Assembly (NCBI GenBank): GCA_026392535.1
Contig: JAPLBX010000069.1
Location: forward strand, 1 to 31,088
DNA length: 31,088 bases
Direction of reading: 5' to 3'
Origin: Actinomycetota bacterium
Lineage (GTDB): Bacteria > Actinomycetota > Actinomycetes > S36-B12 > UBA5976
Shown here: piece after piece, positions 16,024 to 23,106 of the stretch
How positions within the stretch are numbered: position 1 is the stretch's first letter
Layout: each line of letters begins with the position of its first letter
Notes under the pieces: generated by a model
The model's database searches: none
Seen by the model: only the letters and a program-made list of their open reading frames with translations
Told to the model about the DNA's origin: nothing
Position numbers and translations under genes: made by a program

Positions 16024-16721
16024 GCGCGACCTTCAGTCTTAACAAGTTTCAGTGCAGTTTCAGAATCAATAGGACCTTCGCCGAAAGCTGGACATAACTT
16101 TGCAATCGGACATGCGCCACATGCAGGTTTGCGGGCATGGCAATAACGCCGACCATGCCAAATCAACATGTGTGAAAGGTCAGTCCACTCTTTAGCCTTA
16201 AAGATTTCCATGATTTCAAATTCCACTTTGACTGGGTCAGTCGCAATCGTCCAACCAAATCTGCGAGATAAGCGACCGAAATGCGTGTCAACGGTGATGC
16301 CTGGCACATCAAATGCATTTCCTAAAACTACATTCGCAGTTTTTCGACCAACTCCCGGTAATTTCACTAAATCTTCTAAAGTGTTTGGCACCTCGCCACC
16401 AAATTCGTCACACACTTTTGCAGCCATACCAAGAATCGAATTGGCCTTTGCGCGAAAGAACCCCGTTGACATAATTATGTTTTCAAGTTCAGCTCGATCT
16501 GCAGCCGCTAATGCTTTCGCAGTCGGATACTTTTTAAATAGTGCGGGAGTTACCGCGTTAACCCGGCGATCTGTGCATTGTGCTGACAAAATTGTGGCGA
16601 CGGTTAACTCAAGTGGATTGCGAAAATCTAATTCGCATTTCGCATCGGGATAGGTCTTTTTGAGTATCCGCAAAATGGCGGCGGAATTACTTGTGTCAAC
16701 CTTTGATTTCTTAGCCGCCAT
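16020..16721 (-). CDS. nth: Endonuclease III (DNA glycosylase/AP lyase)
   Basis: Base-excision repair enzyme that removes oxidised pyrimidines and nicks at abasic sites. The 233-residue protein shows LSAQCTDRRVN near residue 50. The helix-hairpin-helix VKLPGVGRKTANVVLG near 122-137 contains the catalytic lysine. TVDTHFGRL near 147 contains the catalytic aspartate. The C-terminal iron-sulfur cluster ligands are C-x6-C-x2-C-x5-C (CHARKPACGACPIAKLC, near 193-209). The gene starts nine bases after the crp stop. The stop plus three bases reads TAAGTA, six bases before the ATG, a near match to the leaderless -10 pattern. Confidence 0.95.
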   Translation of the reverse strand: MAAKKSKVDTSNSAAILRILKKTYPDAKCELDFRNPLELTVATILSAQCTDRRVNAVTPALFKKYPTAKALAAADRAELENIIMSTGFFRAKANSILGMAAKVCDEFGGEVPNTLEDLVKLPGVGRKTANVVLGNAFDVPGITVDTHFGRLSRRFGWTIATDPVKVEFEIMEIFKAKEWTDLSHMLIWHGRRYCHARKPACGACPIAKLCPAFGEGPIDSETALKLVKTEGRA

Positions 16722-16730
16722 AAGGGCTAC

Positions 16731-17405
16731 TTAACTAGAGCGTCGCTGAATTCGCTCAAGGTCAACAATTGTGACAGAGCGTTGTTCGACCCGCATCCAC
16801 CCGCGATTAACAAACTCAGCTAAAGCTTTGTTCACAGTTTCGCGAGATGCGCCAACAAGTTGCGCTAACTCCTCTTGAGTCATATCGTGTTCGATAAACA
16901 ACTCACCGTCTTTAAACACACCGAACTTGTCGGAGAGCGAAAGCAGTGCTTTTGCAACCCGACCAGGAACGTCAGAGAAAACTAAATCCGCCATTGCATC
17001 TTCTGTGCGACGAAGGCGTTGAGCTAAAGCTTGCAATAGTTTCAAAGATACTTCAGGACGGCCAGTTAGCCAAGGTCGAAGCGAATCACTTGAAAGCCCA
17101 AGCAGTTTCACGTCGGTCAAAGCAACTGCCGTCGCAGTTCGAGTACCTGGATCGAACAAACTTAGTTCGCCAAACATTTCGCCAGGTCCAAGAACACCAA
17201 GCAAAGTTTCACGGCCATCTTTAGCTTTGTGGCCAAGGGTCACCTTGCCAGTTGTGATTACATAAAGTCGATCCCCTGGTTCACCTTCTTCGAAGATGAC
17301 TGCGCCCTTTTTGGCTTTAACTTCCACCATTGATGACCGAAGTGCCGCAGCTGCTTCAGCGTCTAGTGCAGCAAAGAGCGGTGCACTATTTACAGGGGTG
17401 TTCAT
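16731..17405 (-). CDS. crp: Crp/Fnr-family transcriptional regulator
   Basis: A 224-residue Crp-type regulator. It has an N-terminal cyclic-nucleotide-binding domain (residues about 10-125, with EEGEPGDRLYVITTGKV and PGEMFGELSLFDPGTRTATA, the phosphate-binding cassette). A dimerisation helix follows, then a C-terminal winged helix (TQEELAQLVGASRETVNKALAEF, described here at about 172-195). The arginine in the cassette is present, so cAMP binding is plausible. The global role in actinobacteria covers carbon use and resuscitation; targets here are unknown. The ATG has a strong ribosome site (AAGGAGAAGAA). Its leader carries a three-unit tandem repeat. Confidence 0.92.
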   Translation of the reverse strand: MNTPVNSAPLFAALDAEAAAALRSSMVEVKAKKGAVIFEEGEPGDRLYVITTGKVTLGHKAKDGRETLLGVLGPGEMFGELSLFDPGTRTATAVALTDVKLLGLSSDSLRPWLTGRPEVSLKLLQALAQRLRRTEDAMADLVFSDVPGRVAKALLSLSDKFGVFKDGELFIEHDMTQEELAQLVGASRETVNKALAEFVNRGWMRVEQRSVTIVDLERIQRRSS

Positions 17406-17416
17406 TTCTTCTCCTT

Positions 17417-17464
17417 GTATTCATTTCTGCAGTATTCATTTTGTAGCGTATTCACTTTTGTAGC
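17417..17464. repeat. Three contiguous 15-17 base tandem units upstream of crp
   Basis: The units are GTATTCATTTCTGCA (17417-17431), GTATTCATTTTGTAGC (17432-17447) and GTATTCACTTTTGTAGC (17448-17464). The last two are near-identical. They end 12 bases before the crp start codon and lie between a possible -10 (TAGTCT, 17473-17468 on the minus strand) and the gene, so they may be in the 5' leader. Confidence 0.75.
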
Positions 17465-17467
17465 GTC

Positions 17468-17473
17468 AGACTA
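17468..17473 (-). promoter_or_regulatory. Possible -10 hexamer TAGTCT for crp
   Basis: On the minus strand TAGTCT would place a transcript start near 17461, giving crp a leader of about 55 bases that contains the tandem repeat. A second TANNNT (TACGCT) lies inside the repeat at 17450-17445. Confidence 0.35.
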
Positions 17474-17503
17474 GGTGAGACTAACCGACTTCCAAGAGAG
17501 GCG

Positions 17504-17971
17504 TTATGCCCGAACCTGGACAACTAATTCGACTTCAGTAGGAGCGCCAAGCGGAAGCGCTGACATTCCAACCGATGAGCGTGCGTGGACACCTGCATCG
17601 CCGAAAATTTCTTGGAATAACTCACTCGCACCATTCATGATGGCTGAGTGATTTGTGAAATCTGAGCGGCAAGCGATAAAACCAGTAACTTTCACAATTC
17701 GAACAACGTTGTCGAGCGTGCCAATCACACTTTTGACCGCAGCTAAAGCATTAATGCCGCTTTGGGCAGCACATTTCTTCGCGGTTTCAACGTCAATATC
17801 CCCGGCAAGGTCTCCCACTATTCCCTGAGCAAGCAATTTGCCATCAACCATTGGGAGTTGACCTGAGGTGAAGACAAATTCGCCTACTTTTACTGCAGGA
17901 ACGTAGGCGGCAATCGGGGCTGGCACAGTTGGAATAACTAAACCCATTTGTGAGATTTTGACTTCAAACAT
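17504..17971 (-). CDS. RidA family protein (YjgF/UK114), imine deaminase-like
   Basis: RidA-family proteins hydrolyse reactive enamine/imine intermediates released by PLP enzymes. The 155-residue product has the family pattern AAYVPAVKVGEFVFTSGQLPM (described at residues about 21-41), NALAAVKSVIGTLDNVVRIVKVTGF and the C-terminal VGMSALPLGAPTEVELVV. It lacks the full set of residues of the archetypal RidA subgroup; the position usually held by arginine before the C-terminal strand appears as serine (ARSSVGMSALP). A paralogous subgroup with a different activity is therefore possible. The ATG has AAAAGGAG upstream. It precedes crp on the same strand by 98 bases. The gene is divergent from the penicillin-binding protein. 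Confidence 0.85.
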   Translation of the reverse strand: MFEVKISQMGLVIPTVPAPIAAYVPAVKVGEFVFTSGQLPMVDGKLLAQGIVGDLAGDIDVETAKKCAAQSGINALAAVKSVIGTLDNVVRIVKVTGFIACRSDFTNHSAIMNGASELFQEIFGDAGVHARSSVGMSALPLGAPTEVELVVQVRA

Positions 17972-17992
17972 TGCTCTCCTTTTAAGGGTCTA

Positions 17993-17998
17993 AGCCTA
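17993..17998 (-). promoter_or_regulatory. -10 hexamer TAGGCT, leadered ridA gene
   Basis: The minus strand carries TAGGCT about 21 bases before the ATG, leaving a short leader with the ribosome site AAAAGGAG. This shows that the same hexamer also serves genes with a Shine-Dalgarno site. Confidence 0.5.
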
Positions 17999-18035
17999 AG
18001 TTAACTGACGCCTTACTAATAACCTGACAAAGATT

Positions 18036-18041
18036 TAGGCT
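18036..18041 (+). promoter_or_regulatory. -10 hexamer TAGGCT, leaderless penicillin-binding protein gene
   Basis: TAGGCT is followed by GAACCC (six bases) and GTG at 18048. This supports GTG as the start over the in-frame ATG at 18063. Confidence 0.6.
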
Positions 18042-18047
18042 GAACCC

Positions 18048-20153
18048 GTGCGCGAGGTATATATGAGGGTGATCGCAGTCATCACAATTATGAGTATCAC
18101 TATGGGCATAATGGTTTCTGGCGCGCTTTTGCCGGTTCTCGCAGCGGTTGGTGTGATTGCAAACGGTTCATTCAATGGCTACAACGGCATCCCTTCCACT
18201 CTAACTAAACCGCCACTGCCACAGCGAACGGTGGTTTTGGCTTCAGATGGAACAAAACTTGCAACGCTTTTTTACCAAGACCGAATTGAAGTCCCAATAT
18301 CTGAAATCTCAGAAGTAATGCAAGATGCAATTGTTGCGATTGAAGATTCTCGATTTTATTCTCATCACGGTTTTGATTTGCGCGGCACACTTCGTGCACT
18401 TGTCAGCAATGCAACCAGTGGAAACGTGCAAGGCGGTTCGACAATCACCCAACAGTATGTAAAGAATATTCTTTTAGGTTCAGCGAAGTCAGATCAAGCA
18501 ATAGCGGCGGCAACTGAACGCTCTTACGCTCGTAAACTTCAAGAACTTCGCTATGCCCTCGCAATTGAAAAGCAAATGACTAAGAAGCAAATTCTTGAAG
18601 GTTACTTAAACATCGCATACTTTGGTAGCGGCGCTTACGGAGTGGAAGCTGCGGCCCGACGTTATTTCTCTAAGTCTGCATCTCGACTAACTTTGGCCGA
18701 AAGTTCCTTGTTAGCTGGTCTGGTTCAACAGCCTTATGGCTATGACCCAATCCGTCATCCTGAAGCTGCATTAACTCGACGAGGCATTGTTTTAAATCGT
18801 ATGGCCGAGCTCGGATACATAACCCAGGAGCAAGCAGACGTTACAAAAAAACGGCCACTATCTGACATTTTGAATCCGACAACTAATTCAAACGGTTGCA
18901 CATCTTCAATTGCGCCATTTTTCTGTGACTACGTACTAAAGGTTGTTAGAAGCAGTCCAGCATTCGGTGCTACTTTGGCTGAACGTGATGCCTTGCTCAG
19001 AAAAGGCGGCTTGACCATCACCACCACCCTTGATGTGAATGCGCAGGCTGGGGCCCAAAAAGCAGTAAACAAATACATTCCACCAAAAGACAAGAGCAAC
19101 AAAGCTGCCGCCATCTCAATGATTCGCCCAGGAACCGGCGATGTTGTGGCAATGGCACAAAACCGTTTATGGGGAACAACCGGCCGTGGAAAAACTACCT
19201 ACAACTACAACACTGACCGTGGCATGGGTGGAACCATCGGTATGCAGGCAGGTTCAACATTTAAAATCTTTGTACTTGCTGCCGCAATTGAAATGGGATT
19301 TAGCGCTTTTGAAGAAATCAAAGCGCCAAAAGAAAGTACATACGAAAACTTTTATAACTGTGCAGGCACAGATCTATTCCCTCCATACACCGCAAAGAAC
19401 TTCCGCGGTGGTGGTTTTTACAACATGTTTACCGGAACCGCATATTCAGTAAACAACTACTACGTGGCACTAGAAGAAAAAACTGGAATTTGCCGACCTG
19501 CCGAAATTGCCGAATCAATGGGAGTTAGAACTGGAAGTGGCGCATCTCTAGCTCGCGTTCCATCCTTCGTGCTTGGTGCAAACGAAGTAACGCCACTATC
19601 GGTTGCAACTGCCTACGCAGCTTTTGCTGCACATGGTTTGTATTGCAAGCCAAGAGTGATTTTGTCGGTAGTTGATCGCGACGGAAAGGTCCTGCCAATT
19701 GGCACAAGCCAGTGCACACAAGTCATTGATCCAGAAGTTGCCGATGGTGTGACCAAAATTTTGCGTGGTGTGATTTCCGGATATCCAGGTAGCACAGGTG
19801 CTGGCTTAGCTATTGGGCGTGATGCCGCCGGCAAAACTGGCACAACAAACGATTCGGCAGCTGTTTGGTTCAGTGGCTACACACCAGACTTGGAAGCAAC
19901 GGTTTGGGTTGGCGATCCACGTGGTGGTTACCGATTCCCGATGCAAAACATTGAAATCAATGGCCGTTTTTATGAAGACGTATTTGGTTCAACATTGCCA
20001 GGACCAATCTGGCGGCAATCGATGACCAATGCATTGAAAGATGTTCCGCGACATAGATTTAAACTGAAACTACCAGCAAATGTTGTTGGCGATGAAATTG
20101 TTGAACCCACTGCCACACCAACCGAAACTGAAACTGAAACTGAAACGCCTTAA
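18048..20153 (+). CDS. Class A penicillin-binding protein (transglycosylase/transpeptidase)
   Basis: Bifunctional peptidoglycan synthase of 701 residues. A membrane anchor lies at about 7-38. The GT51 glycosyltransferase domain has catalytic E99 in EDSRFYSHHGFD and GGSTITQQYVKN at 129-140. The transpeptidase domain has the nucleophile in GSTFK (S403, K406), SVN (S467-N469) and KTG (K596). The tail ends in a TETETETETP low-complexity run encoded by about four copies of GAAACT. The GTG at 18048 follows TAGGCT by six bases. It stands alone, divergent from ridA and convergent with dcd (26 bases between stops). No PASTA domains are present. Confidence 0.95.
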   Translation: MREVYMRVIAVITIMSITMGIMVSGALLPVLAAVGVIANGSFNGYNGIPSTLTKPPLPQRTVVLASDGTKLATLFYQDRIEVPISEISEVMQDAIVAIEDSRFYSHHGFDLRGTLRALVSNATSGNVQGGSTITQQYVKNILLGSAKSDQAIAAATERSYARKLQELRYALAIEKQMTKKQILEGYLNIAYFGSGAYGVEAAARRYFSKSASRLTLAESSLLAGLVQQPYGYDPIRHPEAALTRRGIVLNRMAELGYITQEQADVTKKRPLSDILNPTTNSNGCTSSIAPFFCDYVLKVVRSSPAFGATLAERDALLRKGGLTITTTLDVNAQAGAQKAVNKYIPPKDKSNKAAAISMIRPGTGDVVAMAQNRLWGTTGRGKTTYNYNTDRGMGGTIGMQAGSTFKIFVLAAAIEMGFSAFEEIKAPKESTYENFYNCAGTDLFPPYTAKNFRGGGFYNMFTGTAYSVNNYYVALEEKTGICRPAEIAESMGVRTGSGASLARVPSFVLGANEVTPLSVATAYAAFAAHGLYCKPRVILSVVDRDGKVLPIGTSQCTQVIDPEVADGVTKILRGVISGYPGSTGAGLAIGRDAAGKTGTTNDSAAVWFSGYTPDLEATVWVGDPRGGYRFPMQNIEINGRFYEDVFGSTLPGPIWRQSMTNALKDVPRHRFKLKLPANVVGDEIVEPTATPTETETETETP
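20124..20146 (+). repeat. GAAACT hexanucleotide microsatellite in the 3' end of the PBP gene
   Basis: About 3.8 copies of GAAACT encode alternating E and T. The unit is six bases, so gain or loss of a unit changes tail length by two residues without shifting frame. Confidence 0.8.
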
Positions 20154-20179
20154 AGAATTTTGATCGAGGAAAACTTTAA

Positions 20180-20758
20180 TTAAGAAACGTCTGTGATGTG
20201 GAAGTTTTGGTAAGAACGGCTTGGAGTTGGTCCGCGCTGATTTTGGTAACGTGAACCATAAACACTTGCACCGTATGGATGTTCAGACGGGCTTGACATC
20301 TTGATGTAGCAAAGTTGACCAATCTTCATCCCTGGCCAAAGTGTTACTGGCAGATTAGATACGTTGCTCAATTCCAAAGTGATGTGGCCGGAAAAACCTG
20401 GATCTACGAAACCTGCTGTTGCGTGAGTTAGCAGGCCGAGACGACCAAGTGAAGACTTACCTTCAACGCGAGCGGCGATGTCATCTGGAAGTGTGACCAC
20501 TTCGAATGTGCTACCAAGGACGAATTCGCCAGGATGTAGAACAAAAGCTTCATCTGGTGATACTTCAACGCTGCGAGTCATATCTTCTTGATTTTGACGT
20601 GGATCGATGAATTGGTAGCGATGGTTTTCAAAAGTACGGAAGAAGCGGTCTAGCCGAATGTCAACGCTGGCTGGCTGAACCATTGATTCGTCATATGGTT
20701 CTAATTTGATACGGCCAGCAGCTACTTCGGCCTTGATGTCGCGGTCAGATAAAAGCAT
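20180..20758 (-). CDS. dcd: dCTP deaminase
   Basis: Deaminates dCTP in the pathway to dUMP and dTTP; the bifunctional actinobacterial type also hydrolyses the triphosphate. The 192-residue product has the family core THATAGFVDPGFSGHITLELSN (described at residues about 111-132) with the catalytic glutamate in TLEL, and GKSSLGRLGL upstream. Whether it is mono- or bifunctional cannot be told by eye. The ATG follows TAACCT by six bases with no ribosome site, and the TAA of that hexamer is the stop codon of the upstream zinc-ribbon gene. It converges on the PBP gene. Confidence 0.95.
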   Translation of the reverse strand: MLLSDRDIKAEVAAGRIKLEPYDESMVQPASVDIRLDRFFRTFENHRYQFIDPRQNQEDMTRSVEVSPDEAFVLHPGEFVLGSTFEVVTLPDDIAARVEGKSSLGRLGLLTHATAGFVDPGFSGHITLELSNVSNLPVTLWPGMKIGQLCYIKMSSPSEHPYGASVYGSRYQNQRGPTPSRSYQNFHITDVS

Positions 20759-20764
20759 GCGCGA

Positions 20765-20770
20765 AGGTTA
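20765..20770 (-). promoter_or_regulatory. -10 hexamer TAACCT built on a stop codon, leaderless dcd
   Basis: Minus strand TAACCT, then TCGCGC (six bases), then the dcd ATG. The first three bases are the TAA stop of the gene at 20768-21025. Confidence 0.5.
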
Positions 20771-21025
20771 CTGAAGGCGAAAGTCAGTCCCGCAAGAGCC
20801 GCACTGGGTTTCGCCATTTCGTACCCGAACTCCGCATACTGGGCACGGACGACTGTTCAAACGGCTGGTTGCCCAAGCACTGGCACGAAACGGAATGCCG
20901 ATTAGCCAGAAGAATCCAAAAACAATCAAGCCTGACAGTCCATTTCCGGTGCTACCCCAGATTGAAAGTGAAAGCATTGTGGCGACAAATATGTAAATGT
21001 CATAGAACGTAATTTTGCGTCTCAT
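20768..21025 (-). CDS. Small membrane protein with C-terminal zinc ribbon
   Basis: The 85-residue protein has two hydrophobic segments (residues about 8-24 and 29-46, IYIFVATMLSLSIW and LIVFGFFWLIGIP). A C-terminal double-knuckle zinc ribbon follows, CPVCGVRVRNGETQCGSCG, with ligand spacing C-x2-C-x10-C-x2-C. The family is not recognised beyond that. The ATG is preceded by GGGGGAT, the same stretch (GGGGGATAAATG) as at the CxC-repeat gene at 10219. It lies directly upstream of dcd with a 9-base gap, and its stop codon forms part of the apparent dcd promoter. Confidence 0.78.
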   Translation of the reverse strand: MRRKITFYDIYIFVATMLSLSIWGSTGNGLSGLIVFGFFWLIGIPFRASAWATSRLNSRPCPVCGVRVRNGETQCGSCGTDFRLQ

Positions 21026-21080
21026 TTATCCCCCTAGTCTTAATAACTTGTCAGCAAAGTATCGGCTGGTTCTGACAACC

Positions 21081-21707
21081 CTAGCCCTCGTGTAGGGCTC
21101 TTTGAATAGCTTGGACGAAGAGTTCGGTGGATTCTGCTCCTGCGACCGCAACTCTTTGATTAAACACAAAGAATGGCACACCACGAATTTCTAGAGAATC
21201 TGCGAGTTCCTTATCTGATTGCAAGATATCTTTATATAAATCCGAAGATGCAAGATTCTGTAATTCTTCAATTTTGATACCCACAGATTCGGCAAAGGGA
21301 CGTAGATCTTCGACTGAGAAAATCTTTTCGGCTTTTTCAAAGTATGCATTGAATAGTTTAAATAAAAGGTCGTGGTGCACACCGCGTTCAGCGGCCATCA
21401 TCAATAAACGGTGAGCGAGCTGGGTGTTTGCGCCATAAGTTTTGTCGAGTTGGTAATGCAAACCCTCAGATTCAGCAATAGAAGAGACGTTGCCCATCAT
21501 TTCAATTGCCCCTTCAACTGGAATTCCGTATTTTTCCGCCAAGTTCTCCACCGCGAGATACGGCTCTTCGGTTGCTTCTTTATCTAGTTGGTAGGCATGA
21601 AGATATAACTCAACTTCGACATCAAGTTGATCAATGGCCTTTTCTAAGCGGACAAAACCGATGTAACACCAGGGGCAAACCACATCGGACCAAACATCAA
21701 TACGCAT
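21081..21707 (-). CDS. DsbA family oxidoreductase, FrnE-like
   Basis: A thioredoxin-fold protein of 208 residues with the redox motif CPWC in VVCPWCYIG at residues 10-18. A helical insertion follows, and the cis-proline region IRGVPFFVFNQRVAVAGAES lies near residues 174-193. No signal peptide is present, so it is cytosolic, as in the FrnE/2-hydroxychromene-2-carboxylate-isomerase-like subgroup, which is implicated in oxidative stress or polyketide chemistry. The ATG follows TAAGTT by six bases with no ribosome site, and that TAA is the stop codon of the upstream metallophosphoesterase gene. Confidence 0.9.
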   Translation of the reverse strand: MRIDVWSDVVCPWCYIGFVRLEKAIDQLDVEVELYLHAYQLDKEATEEPYLAVENLAEKYGIPVEGAIEMMGNVSSIAESEGLHYQLDKTYGANTQLAHRLLMMAAERGVHHDLLFKLFNAYFEKAEKIFSVEDLRPFAESVGIKIEELQNLASSDLYKDILQSDKELADSLEIRGVPFFVFNQRVAVAGAESTELFVQAIQRALHEG

Positions 21708-21713
21708 GCGAGA

Positions 21714-21719
21714 AACTTA
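21714..21719 (-). promoter_or_regulatory. -10 hexamer TAAGTT built on a stop codon, leaderless DsbA-like gene
   Basis: Minus strand TAAGTT, then TCTCGC (six bases), then the ATG at 21707. Its TAA is the stop codon of the metallophosphoesterase gene. Confidence 0.5.
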
Positions 21720-22613
21720 ACTCACTTCTTTATTTGCTGCCGTCAGTGTTAGCAGGGTTGCTTCTGGTCGGCAAGCAAATCGGACTGGGGTGTATGGATT
21801 GGTGCCAAGTCCTGCAGAGATATGCATCCAAGATTCGTTGTATCTGTGTAATCCTTTTGCGCGACGAGTATCAAGATCGCAATTTGTTACAAGTGCGCCA
21901 AAGAAAGGCAAACATAGTTGGCCGCCATGGGTGTGGCCCGCAAGAATTAGTGGAACCTCATCTGCCGACATTGCATCAAGGATTCGAAAGTAAGGAGCAT
22001 GCGTAACTCCGATTGCAAATGAGTTTCCATCTGGCCGTCCAGCTACTGTTGAATAGTCGTCATAACCGAGATGCGGATCGTCTACGCCACGAAATTCAAT
22101 TCGAGTATTGGCAATTGTTAGTTCTGCGCGACGGTGTGTTAAATCAACCCAACCCATTTCTTCGAGTCCGGTTTTCAAGTCCTGCCAAGGAAGTTCAACT
22201 CCGCCAATTAACTTTCCATCCGGTTTGAACAAATACCTTGCAGGATTTCTCAGACTTGGGGCGAAGTAGTCATTCGAACCAAAGACAAAAACTCCAGGAA
22301 TATCTGCAAACGCACTGAATGCGCCAAGCACAGATGGGACTGAATTCATATGAGCGAGAAAATCACCAGTGACAACCACTAAATCTGGTTTCAATCCAGC
22401 TAGCTTAGAAATCCACTCTTGTTTTTTGAATTGTCTTGGCGTCATATGTAGATCGCTTAGATGCAAAATCTTGAAGCTTTGTGACCCAGTAGGTAGGACG
22501 GGAACGGTTTTTTCGCGCAGTGTGTAGGCGCGCACTTCATAGCCGGCGCTGTACGCGAGCCCTGCGCCAGCAGTTATTCCAGCTCCCGTGAGCCAGGAGG
22601 AAATCGGTTCCAT
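21717..22613 (-). CDS. Metallophosphoesterase
   Basis: A calcineurin-like phosphoesterase of 298 residues. Metal motifs appear in order: LHLSDLHM (near residue 55), VVTGDFLAH (near 85), FGSNDYFAP (near 113, where many family members have GNHD) and LAGHTHGGQLCLPF (near 227). The N-terminus MEPISSWLTGAGITAGAGLAYSAGYE (described only by its pattern) is hydrophobic and may anchor the protein. The usual roles are in lipid or cell-wall precursor turnover; the substrate is unknown. ATG at 22613 is preferred to an in-frame start at 22658, which would overlap the divergent yqeY gene. It is followed by the DsbA-like gene after nine bases. Confidence 0.88.
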   Translation of the reverse strand: MEPISSWLTGAGITAGAGLAYSAGYEVRAYTLREKTVPVLPTGSQSFKILHLSDLHMTPRQFKKQEWISKLAGLKPDLVVVTGDFLAHMNSVPSVLGAFSAFADIPGVFVFGSNDYFAPSLRNPARYLFKPDGKLIGGVELPWQDLKTGLEEMGWVDLTHRRAELTIANTRIEFRGVDDPHLGYDDYSTVAGRPDGNSFAIGVTHAPYFRILDAMSADEVPLILAGHTHGGQLCLPFFGALVTNCDLDTRRAKGLHRYNESWMHISAGLGTNPYTPVRFACRPEATLLTLTAANKEVS

Positions 22614-22619
22614 GTGCCT

Positions 22620-22625
22620 ATCGTG
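22620..22625 (-). promoter_or_regulatory. Possible -10 hexamer CACGAT, metallophosphoesterase
   Basis: Minus strand CACGAT, then AGGCAC (six bases), then ATG. It departs from TANNNT at the first base. It lies next to the CAGGAT of the divergent yqeY gene, in only 25 bases between the two starts. Confidence 0.35.
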
Positions 22626-22626
22626 G

Positions 22627-22632
22627 CAGGAT
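22627..22632 (+). promoter_or_regulatory. Possible -10 hexamer CAGGAT, yqeY
   Basis: CAGGAT, then GTCCTT (six bases), then the ATG at 22639. The first base is C rather than T, as for the divergent gene. Confidence 0.35.
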
Positions 22633-22638
22633 GTCCTT

Positions 22639-23103
22639 ATGAGCCAACTAAAAGCCACACTTCAAGCCGATTTAACCATTGCAACCAAGGCCGTCAACAA
22701 GGTGACTTTGGGAACTCTTCGCATGGCACTCGCAGCCATCACCAATGAAGAAGTTTCTGGCAAAGAGGCCCGCGAACTTAGCGATAGTGATGTTATTTCA
22801 GTGCTTAGCAAGGAAGCGAAAAAGCGTCGCGAATCAATTGAGGCTTATCAACAAGCTAATCGCCAAGATCTTGCAGACATTGAAGCTGCTGAATTGGTAG
22901 TCCTCGAAAAATACTTACCTGCACAATTATCTGATGCAGAAGTTGCCGACATTATTGCAAAAGCAGTTGCTGAAGTAGCAGCTACTGGTGCAGAAGGTAT
23001 GAAAGCCATGGGTGGAGTTATGAAGATTGTTACTCCACAAGTTACTGGTCGCGCTGATGGCGGACAGGTTGCGGCAGCTGTAAAGAAAGTGTTAGGCGCA
23101 TAA
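22639..23103 (+). CDS. yqeY: GatB/YqeY domain-containing protein
   Basis: A 154-residue YqeY-type protein, homologous to the tRNA-binding tail of the amidotransferase subunit GatB. Its exact function is not established. Family features are the leading KATLQADLTIATKAVNKVTLGTLRMAL pattern (about residues 5-30), SDSDVISVLSKEAKKRRESIEAY and the C-terminal MGGVMKIVTPQVTGRADGGQVAAAV. ATG at 22639 is used because it begins the family N-terminus (MSQLKATLQADL) and lies 25 bases from the divergent metallophosphoesterase start. The open frame upstream is not conserved-looking. It is followed after three bases by a damaged membrane-protein gene. Confidence 0.9.
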   Translation: MSQLKATLQADLTIATKAVNKVTLGTLRMALAAITNEEVSGKEARELSDSDVISVLSKEAKKRRESIEAYQQANRQDLADIEAAELVVLEKYLPAQLSDAEVADIIAKAVAEVAATGAEGMKAMGGVMKIVTPQVTGRADGGQVAAAVKKVLGA

Positions 23104-23106
23104 GCA

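Noticed and set aside
17504..17539. Short plus-strand frame MPEPGQLIRLQ after GAGAGGCG
   Set aside because: Eleven codons inside the antisense 3' end of ridA; too short to support.
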